A DNA stretch of 64,000 bases from the NCBI RefSeq assembly GCF_003610235.1, contig NZ_RAPR01000001.1, positions 1-64,000 of the forward strand. Direction: 5' to 3'. A program made the position numbers and the translations under genes. The notes under the pieces were generated by a model, which was not told where the DNA came from, did not search any database, and saw only the letters and a program-made list of their open reading frames with translations. This stretch comes from Catellatospora citrea. Lineage in GTDB: Bacteria > Actinomycetota > Actinomycetes > Mycobacteriales > Micromonosporaceae. Positions 1 to 8,032 of this stretch are shown here, one piece after another. The stretch's first letter is position 1, and each line of letters starts with the position of its first letter.

Positions 1-30
1 CTTTCCGGCCCGTCGTGCGCCCAGCAGGAT

Positions 31-507
31 GTGCAGGTGCAGGCGACCCTTATCGAGCCGGCGACGTTCGCCTCGGTGTACTCACAGGAGTACACCGGGC
101 TCGTCCGGCTCGCCTACATGACGACCGGCAACGTCGGCGCCGCTGAGGACGTGGTGCAGGAGGTCTTCGCGGCGTGGTACCGGCAGGGTGCCCACGTGCA
201 CCAGCCGGCCGCCTACCTGCGCCGTGCGGTGATCTCGCGGTGCACCTCGTGGGTACGGCGCAGAGTGCTCGAACGCCGCCACGCGAGCGTCTTCGCCGAC
301 GGCCACGAGCCGGCGTACGCCGATGTCACCGCCGTGCGGGCCGCGTTGCGCCGGCTGCGCCCCCGCCAGCGGGCCGCCGTGTTCCTGCGCTACTACCTCG
401 ACCTGCCCGAGTCGGAGATCGCCGAAGCGCTGGGCTGCCGGCTCGGCACGGTCAAGTCGCTGCTGCACCGGTCGCTGGCCACGATGAAGGAGTTCCTCGG
501 TGAGTGA
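31..507 (+). CDS. SigE-family ECF RNA polymerase sigma factor
   Basis: Alternative sigma factor of about 158 residues, the usual size for the SigE/ECF group that lacks region 3. Region 2 is seen at residues 10-70 (YTGLVRLAYMTTGN, then EDVVQEVFAAWYR). Region 4 is at 100-155, where ALRRLRPRQRAAVFLRYY leads into a helix-turn-helix with SEIAEALGCRLGTVKSLLHR. The start is taken as the GTG at 31. The stop overlaps the next gene by 8 bp, so the two are translationally coupled. In this family a downstream coupled membrane protein often acts as, or replaces, the anti-sigma factor. The family call is secure; target promoters cannot be told from the sequence. Confidence 0.93.
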   Translation: MQVQATLIEPATFASVYSQEYTGLVRLAYMTTGNVGAAEDVVQEVFAAWYRQGAHVHQPAAYLRRAVISRCTSWVRRRVLERRHASVFADGHEPAYADVTAVRAALRRLRPRQRAAVFLRYYLDLPESEIAEALGCRLGTVKSLLHRSLATMKEFLGE

Positions 508-1852
508 GACGCCGTCGACGCGCGCAGCGCTGGAGCACCGGGTACGGGCTGCGATCCGGGTCATCGCCGAGGAGCCGGCCGTCGCACGCAGCGGCATCGT
601 GCCGGCCCCCGGCCCGCGGCGACGGCCACGCCTGCTTGCCCCGGTCGCCGTCGCGGTCGCGGTCGTCGCCGCCGTGGTCCTCGTCCCCGTGCTGCGCGAC
701 GGCGACGGTGCCGCCGGTCCCGCCGCCGCCGACGCCGCTCCGGTGCTGCCACCGGAGTTCGGCGCCATGTCGCTGCTCACCGCCTCGCTGTCCGAGGCGC
801 CGCTGGGCCGGCCGGGCATCGCCGTGCTGCGGCAGCGCGTGATCGGATCGTTCTTCGGCCTGGCCCAGGCGGTCGTCGTCGGCAGCGACGGCCGGACGTA
901 CCGTCGGATCGACCTCGCCGAGGAGCGCGGCGCGACCGAGGCCGACGGGGAGTGGAGCCCCGCCGAGGCGCTGCTGTCCCCCGACGGGCGGCGCGTCGCG
1001 ATCGGCGACCGACGGGGCGGCGCCACCGAGATCCCCGTCCTCGACCTGGTCACCGGGCACCGCCGGGACTACCCGCTGCCCGCCCCGACGGCCTACGACC
1101 TGCAGGCGTGGTCGCCGGACGGACGCCGGCTCGCCCTGGCCCTGGAGGACACCGCCGAACGGGTGGCCGACCGCTTCCAGGGCACCGACGGCTACCCCCT
1201 GGCGCTGCTCGACCTCGACACCGGCACGCTCACCACCGTGCCCGACGTCGTGTTCGACCCGCTGGACTCGGTCCGGTTCTCGACCGAGGGCAGGCTCGGC
1301 GTGCCGACGGTGCAGGACCGCGGCAGCAGCGCGCCGACCACGTGGCTGACCGTCGTCGAGCCGACCGGAGCGGTCACCGCGCCCATGCGCATACCGGAAG
1401 ACTCGATCTTCGGCGGGTGGACGCCGGCCGGCGATCCCCTGCTGTTCAGCGGCACGGGCGAGGCCGTTGGTGTGCAGGTCGTCCGGCTCGCCGACGGCAC
1501 GGACGTCCAGCCGTCGGTGCCGATCCCCGGCGAGCGGGCCTGGCTGCTCGGCTGGCGCTCGCCGACCGTGCTGCTCGCCCGCATCGAGGACCTGGGCGTC
1601 GTCTCCGTCGACCTGTCCTCGGGCAGCGTGGACGTGCTGAGCACCTTCGACACCGGCCTGCTCACGCACTCGACGGGAACGAGCTTCGCGGAACGGCTCG
1701 TCACGGTCGCCGCCGTCGAACCGGTCTCCCCGGCCCGCGGCCCGTGGCCGGCTTGGGCGATCACCGCCCTGGCCGTGCTCGCGCTCGCCGTCGCAGCGCT
1801 CGCCGTGCGCCGCGTCGCCCGGCTGCGGGCTACGGACACGGCGAGGGCCTGA
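500..1852 (+). CDS. Membrane-anchored beta-propeller-like protein coupled to the sigma factor
   Basis: Protein of 450 residues, GTG start inside the end of the sigma gene. There is a short cytoplasmic N-terminus (about 45 residues), one membrane helix at about 47-67, a large external region, and a second helix at about 423-441 followed by a basic tail. The external part has TolB/WD40-like blade motifs, for example WSPAEALLSPDGRRVAIGD and LQAWSPDGRRLALAL, which suggests a beta-propeller sensor. The overlap with the sigma gene makes a regulatory role likely, either as anti-sigma or as co-sensor. No classical zinc-binding anti-sigma motif is visible in the N-terminal region, so the anti-sigma role is an inference. 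Confidence 0.75.
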   Translation: MSETPSTRAALEHRVRAAIRVIAEEPAVARSGIVPAPGPRRRPRLLAPVAVAVAVVAAVVLVPVLRDGDGAAGPAAADAAPVLPPEFGAMSLLTASLSEAPLGRPGIAVLRQRVIGSFFGLAQAVVVGSDGRTYRRIDLAEERGATEADGEWSPAEALLSPDGRRVAIGDRRGGATEIPVLDLVTGHRRDYPLPAPTAYDLQAWSPDGRRLALALEDTAERVADRFQGTDGYPLALLDLDTGTLTTVPDVVFDPLDSVRFSTEGRLGVPTVQDRGSSAPTTWLTVVEPTGAVTAPMRIPEDSIFGGWTPAGDPLLFSGTGEAVGVQVVRLADGTDVQPSVPIPGERAWLLGWRSPTVLLARIEDLGVVSVDLSSGSVDVLSTFDTGLLTHSTGTSFAERLVTVAAVEPVSPARGPWPAWAITALAVLALAVAALAVRRVARLRATDTARA

Positions 1853-1859
1853 CCTGCCC

Positions 1860-1865
1860 GACAAT
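1860..1865 (+). promoter_or_regulatory. -10 box for a leaderless DUF488 transcript
   Basis: GACAAT lies exactly 6 nt before the ATG at 1872, and no Shine-Dalgarno is present between them. This is the spacing expected when transcription starts at the start codon. The identical box and spacing occur before the photolyase gene at 43359. Confidence 0.55.
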
Positions 1866-1871
1866 GGGGGT

Positions 1872-2258
1872 ATGCCGACAAGACGCGCCGCCGACGCCGC
1901 GAACCTGCGGATGCGCCGGGTGTACGACCCGCCCTCGCCCGACGACGGCCTGCGGGTGCTGGTGGACCGGCTGTGGCCGCGCGGCCTGGCCAAGGAGCGG
2001 GCCGAGATCGCGTCGTGGCCCAAGGACCTCACCCCGTCCACCGAGCTGCGCCGCTGGTACCACGAGGCTCCCGACGAGCGTCACGAGGAGTTCACGGCCC
2101 GCTACGACGCCGAACTCGACGATCCCGCCGCGCAGCGGGCGCTGGCGGAGCTCCGCCAGGCCCTGCACCGGGGCCCGGTGACGCTGCTGACCGCGGTGAA
2201 GGAGTTCCCCGGCAGCCACGTCGACGTGCTCGCGCGGCACCTGACCGCGAAGGGCTGA
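1872..2258 (+). CDS. DUF488 family protein
   Basis: Small protein of 128 residues in the DUF488/YeaO-like family. The recognisable family core is RVYDPPSPDDGLRVLVDRLWPRG near the N-terminus, followed by WPKDLTPSTELRRWYH and a C-terminal stretch with LLTAVKE before the final HVDVLARHL. The biochemical role of the family is not settled. It starts 19 nt after the propeller gene but seems to have its own promoter (GACAAT 6 nt upstream), so it need not be in the sigma operon. It is followed by a strong bidirectional terminator. Confidence 0.85.
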   Translation: MPTRRAADAANLRMRRVYDPPSPDDGLRVLVDRLWPRGLAKERAEIASWPKDLTPSTELRRWYHEAPDERHEEFTARYDAELDDPAAQRALAELRQALHRGPVTLLTAVKEFPGSHVDVLARHLTAKG

Positions 2259-2284
2259 CGCGGCACGGTATCCGTGCCGCGTCA
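2256..2284. terminator. Bidirectional hairpin terminator
   Basis: Perfect 13-bp inverted repeat (2256-2268 with 2272-2284) with a 3-nt loop. It starts in the DUF488 stop codon and lies between two convergent genes, so it can end transcription from both sides. There is no long T-tract, as is normal in high-GC actinomycetes. Confidence 0.8.
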
Positions 2285-2305
2285 GTGCCGCGTTACCGAC
2301 TGGCC

Positions 2306-3676
2306 TCACCCGCCCACGCCGGAGGCGAGCGCCTCGCGCAGGTTGCCACGTGCGTCCGCCGGCAGCAGGTATCCGGCGTGGACGTTGCTGAGGTCGGCGC
2401 GGACCACCCGGGCGAGGTAGCCGGCCCGGGTGGGGTACAGCCCGTCGAGCGTGGCCTCGTCGAACGGCTGGTGGCTGCCGAACAGGAAGCAGAACGACTG
2501 TCCGGCGTTGTCCCCGGTGTTGCGCGCGGTCGGCACGCTGACCTGTGAATACCGGATGCCGCCGAGCGCCAGCCCGAGGCTGTCGCGGGCCTTGGTGCCG
2601 TCGGCGTGGAAGACCAGCGGCGGCGCGGTCGGCGGCGCGACACCCTTGCGGACCCATCGCACCAGGTGGTCGTACGCCGCCGCGGTGGCGTGGTTGACCG
2701 GGACCCGGCTGAACGGCGGCTGGGCGCAGTCGTAGACCGGCGCCGCGCCGAGGTCGCGCACCGAGATCGGGGTCCGGTACTGCTGGCCGTGCCAGCCGGA
2801 ATGCGCGCCTCCGGCGACCTCCCAGCGACGGAACTGCCCGGTGTCCGGCGACGGCCGGACGGGGGTGCGCACGTCGGTCTCCGACAGGACCTGGAACACC
2901 GGCTCCGTGCCGACCCGGGTCGGCGCGCTGCCGACGATGAACGCGTACCCGTCGAACACCGGCTCGACCTGGGGCAGGATGCTCTGGTAGTAGACGGTCA
3001 TCCGCGCGGCGGACTGCGACGCGCCGATGGCCAGGACCGTGCGGACGTCGAGCCCGCCCATCGGTGCGCGTGATCCACGCGCGCCGAGCGTCTTCGCGGC
3101 CTGGGCGAAGATGTCGTAGGAAAGCTCGTCGGCGAGGTAGCGGCCGCCGCCGGTGACGTCGAGGGAGCCGTACCGGGCGGGGCTCCAGCCGCGTAGCTGG
3201 TCGACGCCCACGCGCTGAGCGGAGACGCCGATCCAGGCGTACCCGGCGCGCATCATCGCCTCGCCGTTCCACAGCGCGTCCAGGTCGTAGCCCGCGGTCA
3301 CGTTCTGCCACTCGACCAGCGCGGTGCCGTTGAAGCCATGCCCGCGGGCGGGACGCCGGACCACGATCCGGGTCCGGTACGGCACGTCGGTGGCGACCCG
3401 GACCCCCTGCTGATCCCAGCCGTCGGCGACCCCGGACAGGTAGAACTCCCGCTCGACGTAGCCCCTGGCGGCCAGATCGTCGGGAGTGGAGAAGAACGGA
3501 TAGGTGTCCTCGACGGCCGAGGCGAGCCGGTCGCCGGGCACGGCACCCGGGATCGGCCCGGAGACCGTCGGGGACGAGACGGGTGACCGCTGGTCGGCGG
3601 TCGCGGGGACGCCCGGGACGAGCGTCACGATCACAGCCGCGGCGACGGCCGCGTAGTACGCGCGAGGATGCCTCAT
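2306..3676 (-). CDS. Secreted alpha/beta hydrolase domain protein
   Basis: Protein of 456 residues with a Sec-type signal peptide (basic start, hydrophobic AAVAAAVIVTLV, then a PATA-like cleavage site near residue 27). The mature part matches the large alpha/beta-hydrolase-domain family of actinobacteria. The nucleophile elbow is IGASQSAARM (G-x-S-x-S form) at about residue 220. Substrate is unknown; members are usually annotated only by fold, and esterase activity is plausible. It stands alone between a terminator and the FHA gene, with an ATG at 3676. No lipobox or C-terminal anchor is visible, so release into the medium is expected. Confidence 0.8.
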   Translation of the reverse strand: MRHPRAYYAAVAAAVIVTLVPGVPATADQRSPVSSPTVSGPIPGAVPGDRLASAVEDTYPFFSTPDDLAARGYVEREFYLSGVADGWDQQGVRVATDVPYRTRIVVRRPARGHGFNGTALVEWQNVTAGYDLDALWNGEAMMRAGYAWIGVSAQRVGVDQLRGWSPARYGSLDVTGGGRYLADELSYDIFAQAAKTLGARGSRAPMGGLDVRTVLAIGASQSAARMTVYYQSILPQVEPVFDGYAFIVGSAPTRVGTEPVFQVLSETDVRTPVRPSPDTGQFRRWEVAGGAHSGWHGQQYRTPISVRDLGAAPVYDCAQPPFSRVPVNHATAAAYDHLVRWVRKGVAPPTAPPLVFHADGTKARDSLGLALGGIRYSQVSVPTARNTGDNAGQSFCFLFGSHQPFDEATLDGLYPTRAGYLARVVRADLSNVHAGYLLPADARGNLREALASGVGG

Positions 3677-3748
3677 ACACCGACATCCTGGCGGGATGCG
3701 CTGGTCGCCGCATCGGCGATGTCACCGGTTTCGATCCCGGGGACCTGC

Positions 3749-4345
3749 CTACCGAAGCTCGGCGCGGGTGATCGCGTTGCGGGCCATCGCCTCGTTGGCC
3801 AGACGTACGCGGCGCTTCTCGCCGTCGCCGGCGATCCCGAACTTCTCGTACAGGCGCAGCAGGTGCTGCTTGACCGCCGCCTCGGTCACGACGAGCGCGG
3901 CCGCGATCTCCCGGCTGGACGCGGGCTCGGTGAACACCGCGCCGGCCAGCAGCGGCCGGCACAGCTGGACGAGGACGTCGCGTTCGCGGGCGGTCAGCTC
4001 CGGCGGCGGCGCGCCCGCCTCGGTGACCTGCCCGGCGGGCACGCGGCCGGAGCGCAGCACGAACCGGGACGCGCCGGCCCGGATCTCGTCGCCGTCGGCG
4101 AGCACGTGCTCCTGCCAGATGCGCCGGCCGTTGACGAAGGTCCCGTTGCGGGAGCCGAGGTCGCGTACGCACCAGCCGGCCGGGTAGCGCTCGAAGACCG
4201 CGTGCAGCCGCGACAGCAGGCGGTCGGCGGGCACGGCGACGTCGTTGGACTCGGCACTGCCCAGGGTGATCCGGTCGCCGTCGAGCGGGATCGCCGACGC
4301 GCCGGAGGTCCCCCACATCTCGAGGTGGGCCGCCCCGCCGCTCAC
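3749..4345 (-). CDS. FHA domain protein with C-terminal LuxR-like helix-turn-helix
   Basis: Protein of 198 residues. The GTG start at 4345 overlaps the kinase stop by 4 bp (GTGA). The FHA fold is clear: ITLGSAESNDVAV, then LLSRLHAVFER and DLGSRNGTFVNGRRI, which holds the phosphothreonine-binding residues (R, S-x-x-H, N-G). The C-terminal part (about 110-198) reads LTARERDVLVQLCRPLL, then SSREIAAALVVTEAAVKQHLLRLYEKFGI, a winged or LuxR-type HTH. It is therefore likely a cytoplasmic DNA-binding protein that docks on a phosphorylated partner, most simply the coupled kinase. The actual phospho-partner and DNA target are unknown. Confidence 0.88.
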   Translation of the reverse strand: MSGGAAHLEMWGTSGASAIPLDGDRITLGSAESNDVAVPADRLLSRLHAVFERYPAGWCVRDLGSRNGTFVNGRRIWQEHVLADGDEIRAGASRFVLRSGRVPAGQVTEAGAPPPELTARERDVLVQLCRPLLAGAVFTEPASSREIAAALVVTEAAVKQHLLRLYEKFGIAGDGEKRRVRLANEAMARNAITRAELR

Positions 4346-5892
4346 CGGGCGGTCACCGTGAACGCGTACTTGCCTTCGACCCCGGTGCCGCCGAGGCTCA
4401 GCTCGTAGTCGCCGGCGGTCAGGCCGAATGGTCCGGCCTGCCGGCAGGCCAGCATGTCGTGGCCGACCTCGGGCCCGTTCAAGTGAGACAGCCGCCATGG
4501 AACGAGATCGTTGCAGGCGTGTCCGGTCAGGTAGACGCTGCGCGCGGTGTCCAGATGGAAGCGGTAGCTTCTCTGCTCACTGACGCGAAGCGAGTTTTCA
4601 CCATGCTCCGGGACGCGCTCGCCGATCGTGATCGACGGAGCGTCACCGGCCGACCCCGAGCCGGTCCGCGACGGTGCCGCACCCGGCCCGTCCGGCTGGG
4701 CGGCCGACCGGCCGGTCGAGGGGGACGACGCCTGCCCCACCGATGCGGAGGGCGACGCGCCGCCGCTGGGACGTGCGCCGAAGACGTCGCGCCACGATCC
4801 CTGCAGCACGATGGTTGAGACCACGGCGGCGACCAGTCCCGTGGCGGCGATCGCGGCCCGGATCCGTACCCGCCGGGGGCGTCCGGCCGGACCCCGTTCC
4901 AGCACGGGCCGGTCGAGCAGCGGCCCCGCCGCCTGGGTGTCGTCGAGCCGGGTCGGTGCGGGTCCGATCCTGGTGGCGGCGACCGTCGGGGGTGTCCACT
5001 GCGTCGACAGGAGCCGCGAGGTGGCGTCGATCGGGTCGGCGGTGTCACCGACGAGGGCGAGCAGCAGCGCCCGGGCTGTCGGACGCCGACCGGGGTCCTT
5101 GTCGAGTGCCTGCGCGACGAGGCCGCGCAGCGGCTGTTCCAGCCCGCCGAGGTCCGGCGGGTCGGCCAGGATGCGGTGCATCAGCTCGTACGGCGCGCCG
5201 GTGCCGAACGGCGGCCGGCCGGTCGCCGCGTACGTGACGACCGCGCCCCAGCTGAAGACGTCGGTGGCCGTGGTGGTCGCGCCGCGGAACTGCTCCGGTG
5301 CCATGTAAGCCGGGGTGCCGACGATGTCTCCGGACCCGGTGAGGCTCTCCCCGCCGTCCAGCGCCCGTGCGATGCCGAAGTCGATGACCTTCGGTCCGAC
5401 CCGCGACAGCAGCACGTTGCCGGGCTTGAGATCGCGGTGGACGACACCTGCGGCGTGGATGCCGTGGAGCGCGGCCGCGATGCCGATGGCGAGGCTGTCC
5501 AACGTAGAGCCTCGCATCGGGCCGTCGGCGTCCAGCGCGGCGGAGAGCGTCGGGCCCTCGATGTATTCGGTGACGAGGTAGGCGAGTTCGCCGTCGGTGC
5601 CCGCGTCGAGAACCTGGGCGGTGCAGAAGCGGGCGACCCGGCGGGCGGCCGCGGCCTCGGCGGCGAACCGCGCCCGGAAGCGCCGGTCGCGGGCGAAGTC
5701 GGCCCGGATGACCTTGACGGCGACGAGGCGTCCGTCGCCGTCACGGCCCAGGAACACGACACCCATGCCGCCCTCGCCGAGCCGCCCGAGCAGCCGCACC
5801 CCGCCCGCCCGCCGCGGGTCGCCAGGGTGCAGGACCGGCGCCTGCGCGCCGGTCCTCCGTGTCCCGTCACCGCGGCCGGCATCCACCGTCAT
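4342..5892 (-). CDS. Transmembrane Ser/Thr protein kinase (PknB-like)
   Basis: Hanks-type kinase of 516 residues. Motifs: glycine loop GRLGEGGMGVVF (36-47), catalytic lysine K60 in VAVKVI, HRDLKPGN from 152, DFG at 171-173, and GTPAYMAPE before 200. A proline-rich juxtamembrane stretch leads to one membrane helix (about 343-364). The external part carries a Ser/Pro-rich linker and a beta-sandwich-like C-terminus (SYRFHLDTARSVYLTG to YAFTVTAR) resembling pre-peptidase domains, with no PASTA repeats, so the ligand is probably not peptidoglycan in the PknB manner. ATG 5892 is chosen because upstream in-frame codons overlap the lipoprotein gene. It begins 19 nt after that gene and is coupled to the FHA gene. 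Confidence 0.93.
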   Translation of the reverse strand: MTVDAGRGDGTRRTGAQAPVLHPGDPRRAGGVRLLGRLGEGGMGVVFLGRDGDGRLVAVKVIRADFARDRRFRARFAAEAAAARRVARFCTAQVLDAGTDGELAYLVTEYIEGPTLSAALDADGPMRGSTLDSLAIGIAAALHGIHAAGVVHRDLKPGNVLLSRVGPKVIDFGIARALDGGESLTGSGDIVGTPAYMAPEQFRGATTTATDVFSWGAVVTYAATGRPPFGTGAPYELMHRILADPPDLGGLEQPLRGLVAQALDKDPGRRPTARALLLALVGDTADPIDATSRLLSTQWTPPTVAATRIGPAPTRLDDTQAAGPLLDRPVLERGPAGRPRRVRIRAAIAATGLVAAVVSTIVLQGSWRDVFGARPSGGASPSASVGQASSPSTGRSAAQPDGPGAAPSRTGSGSAGDAPSITIGERVPEHGENSLRVSEQRSYRFHLDTARSVYLTGHACNDLVPWRLSHLNGPEVGHDMLACRQAGPFGLTAGDYELSLGGTGVEGKYAFTVTAR

Positions 5893-5911
5893 CGACGGCA
5901 TTCTACGACCG

Positions 5912-6829
5912 TCAATTGACGGGCACCCGCAGCGCACCCTTCTCGTACCGGTGCCAGCTGAGCAGGTATTCGCCGCCGGCCGGAGCGGGCACCAGGAAGC
6001 AGGCGAACCCGCCGTCGGCCGTGGCGTGCGGGGCCGGGTAGATCTGGGCGCGGCTGCAGTTGTCGGCGGTCGCGATCGAGGTGCCGTCGGGCAGCTTCAG
6101 GTGCAGGTCGCGATCGAAGACCCAGGCGAAGCCGGCGTCGGTCTTGTTCGTGGCGGAGAACTTCAGCTGCAGGAACTCCTTGCCGGTCGGCGCCTCGCCG
6201 TGCAGGAGCGGTTCGTCGGCGCGCACCTCCGCCGACGCGACGGTCATGAAGATGCTGCCGGTCTTGTCGGCCAGGACCTTGCCGGTGACCGACAACGGCC
6301 TGGGCTCCAGCGCCACGAGCCCGTCCGGGCCGGTGAACGGGATCGTCGCCTGCCGGTTGGCGGGCGTGCCGACCACCAGCACCGCGTCGGCGAGCGCGAA
6401 GTGCTCGTCGACGGCGAAGGCGTACACGCCGGGCTGGCTGCGCTGGGGCGGGACCTCGCGCAGGTCCGACAGGGGGTGGTCCGGTTCGGCATAGGTACGG
6501 TCGCCGACGGTCAGCAGGGCATGGGACGTCGGCGTGCCCGGGTGCTCCGAGCTGAGGTTCTGGAAGACGCCCTCGATCGTCACGGTCTTGGCGTCCCCGA
6601 AGGACGACGGGACGAGCCGCGCGACGCCGAGGGTGACCTTGAACCCGGCGAACCAGTAGGACTTGTCGATCCGCACCTCGGTCGGCGCCGCGGGTGCGGG
6701 GCTGCCTGCCGCGGCGCTCGATCCGGTGGGGTCCGCCGTCGGGCCACCGGCTCCCGGGACGCAGCCGGCCAGCGCCAGCACGATCGCCGCCGGGACGGCT
6801 GGGAGCCACCACTTCCTCATCGCGCTCAT
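5912..6829 (-). CDS. Putative lipoprotein, first gene of the kinase operon
   Basis: Protein of about 305 residues with a lipoprotein signal: a basic start, a hydrophobic stretch and the lipobox LALAGC. A low-complexity Gly/Ala/Ser/Pro/Thr linker follows, then two beta-rich halves of similar length (about 60-170 and 185-300). Both halves look like immunoglobulin-like folds of the DUF4352 type, with phrases such as VTIEGVFQNLSSEHPGT and LQLKFSATNKTDAGF. No enzyme motif is visible. ATG 6829 precedes the signal peptide; a second ATG lies at 6820. Position 19 nt upstream of the kinase suggests an extracytoplasmic partner, perhaps presenting a ligand to the kinase sensor domain; this is inference. 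Confidence 0.7.
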   Translation of the reverse strand: MSAMRKWWLPAVPAAIVLALAGCVPGAGGPTADPTGSSAAAGSPAPAAPTEVRIDKSYWFAGFKVTLGVARLVPSSFGDAKTVTIEGVFQNLSSEHPGTPTSHALLTVGDRTYAEPDHPLSDLREVPPQRSQPGVYAFAVDEHFALADAVLVVGTPANRQATIPFTGPDGLVALEPRPLSVTGKVLADKTGSIFMTVASAEVRADEPLLHGEAPTGKEFLQLKFSATNKTDAGFAWVFDRDLHLKLPDGTSIATADNCSRAQIYPAPHATADGGFACFLVPAPAGGEYLLSWHRYEKGALRVPVN

Positions 6830-7023
6830 CGCCTTCAGCCTCAGCCTCTCGTCGAGCCGGCTGGTGCCGGCTGCCGAGACCAATATGGCGTCCGGTCGAT
6901 GGCGGGGAACATGGCCGCGAGGTGACAATTCCGGGCCGGCGGGACAGGCTCGCCTTGCCTTCTGGTAAGGCTCGGCCGGGGTGTCGCCGTCAGGCGGCGC
7001 GCCGGTCCCGGCCCCCGATCACT

Positions 7024-8025
7024 TCACTCGTCCTGGACGTCGTCGAGACTGAGGCGGCGACGGAACACGTGGTAGGTCCAGCCCTGGTACAGCAGGACCA
7101 CCGGGAGCAGCACGACGAGCACGACGGTCATCACCTTGAGCGCGTACGAGCCGGAGGCGGTGTTGGCCAGGGTGAGGTCGTTGGCCGCGCCCAGGGTGGA
7201 GACCATGACGCGGGGGTAGAGGTTGGTGAAGATGACCAGCACGCTGGTGGCCATGGCGAAGGTCGTCGCGGTGAACGCCCAGCCTTCCTTGTTCTCCTTG
7301 ACCAGCCAGGCGGCGGCCAGCACGGCCAGCACCGCGGCGATCTCGATGACGTTGGGGAAGAAGCCCTTGCCCGACAGGACGTGGGACCAGCTGATGTAGA
7401 TCAGCACGGCGAGCGCGGTCACCGGGGCGATCCGGCGGGTCAGCCGGGTCGCGCGTTCGCGCAGGTCGGAGGTGGTCTTCAGGGCCAGGAAGGTGGCGCC
7501 GTGCAGGGCGCACAGCAGCACGAAGGTGAGCCCGACGAACAGCGAGTAGGGCGGGAGCAGGTCGGCGAACGTGCCCGCGAACTCCTGGTCGGCGCCGATC
7601 GGCAGGCCGTGCAGGAGGTCGCCGAGCCCGACGCCGAGCAGGAACGGGGCGACCACACTGCCCACGGTCATGAGGGTGCTCCAGGTGCGCCGCCAGCGCG
7701 GGTGGCCGTCCTTGTTGCGGTACTCGAAGGACATGCCGCGGACGATGAGCGCGACGAGCGCCAGCACCAGGGCGAGGTAGAGGGCGGAGAACATGGTGGC
7801 GTACCAGCCGGGGAACGCGGCGAACATGGCCGCGGCGGCGACGACGAGCCAGACCTCGTTGCCGTCCCACAGCGGTCCGATGGTCGCGATCGCGGTCTGC
7901 CGCCCGGCGTCGTTCCGTCCGACGGCCCCGTGCAGCATGCCCACCCCGAAGTCGAAGCCCTCCAGGATGAAGAAACCGGTCCACAGCACGGCGACGGCGA
8001 TGAACCAGATGTCGGGCAGTGTCAT
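7024..8025 (-). CDS. cydB: Cytochrome bd ubiquinol oxidase subunit II
   Basis: Integral membrane protein of 333 residues with about eight or nine hydrophobic helices. The family start is clear: IWFIAVAVLWTGFFILEGFDFGVGML, then GPLWDGNEVWLVVAAAAMFAAFPGWYA. It forms the bd-type quinol oxidase with CydA, reducing oxygen at high affinity without pumping protons. It begins 7 nt after cydA. No cydDC transporter genes follow; about 95 nt later comes the unrelated lipoprotein gene, so assembly functions must be encoded elsewhere. Confidence 0.96.
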   Translation of the reverse strand: MTLPDIWFIAVAVLWTGFFILEGFDFGVGMLHGAVGRNDAGRQTAIATIGPLWDGNEVWLVVAAAAMFAAFPGWYATMFSALYLALVLALVALIVRGMSFEYRNKDGHPRWRRTWSTLMTVGSVVAPFLLGVGLGDLLHGLPIGADQEFAGTFADLLPPYSLFVGLTFVLLCALHGATFLALKTTSDLRERATRLTRRIAPVTALAVLIYISWSHVLSGKGFFPNVIEIAAVLAVLAAAWLVKENKEGWAFTATTFAMATSVLVIFTNLYPRVMVSTLGAANDLTLANTASGSYALKVMTVVLVVLLPVVLLYQGWTYHVFRRRLSLDDVQDE

Positions 8026-8032
8026 GGCGGCC

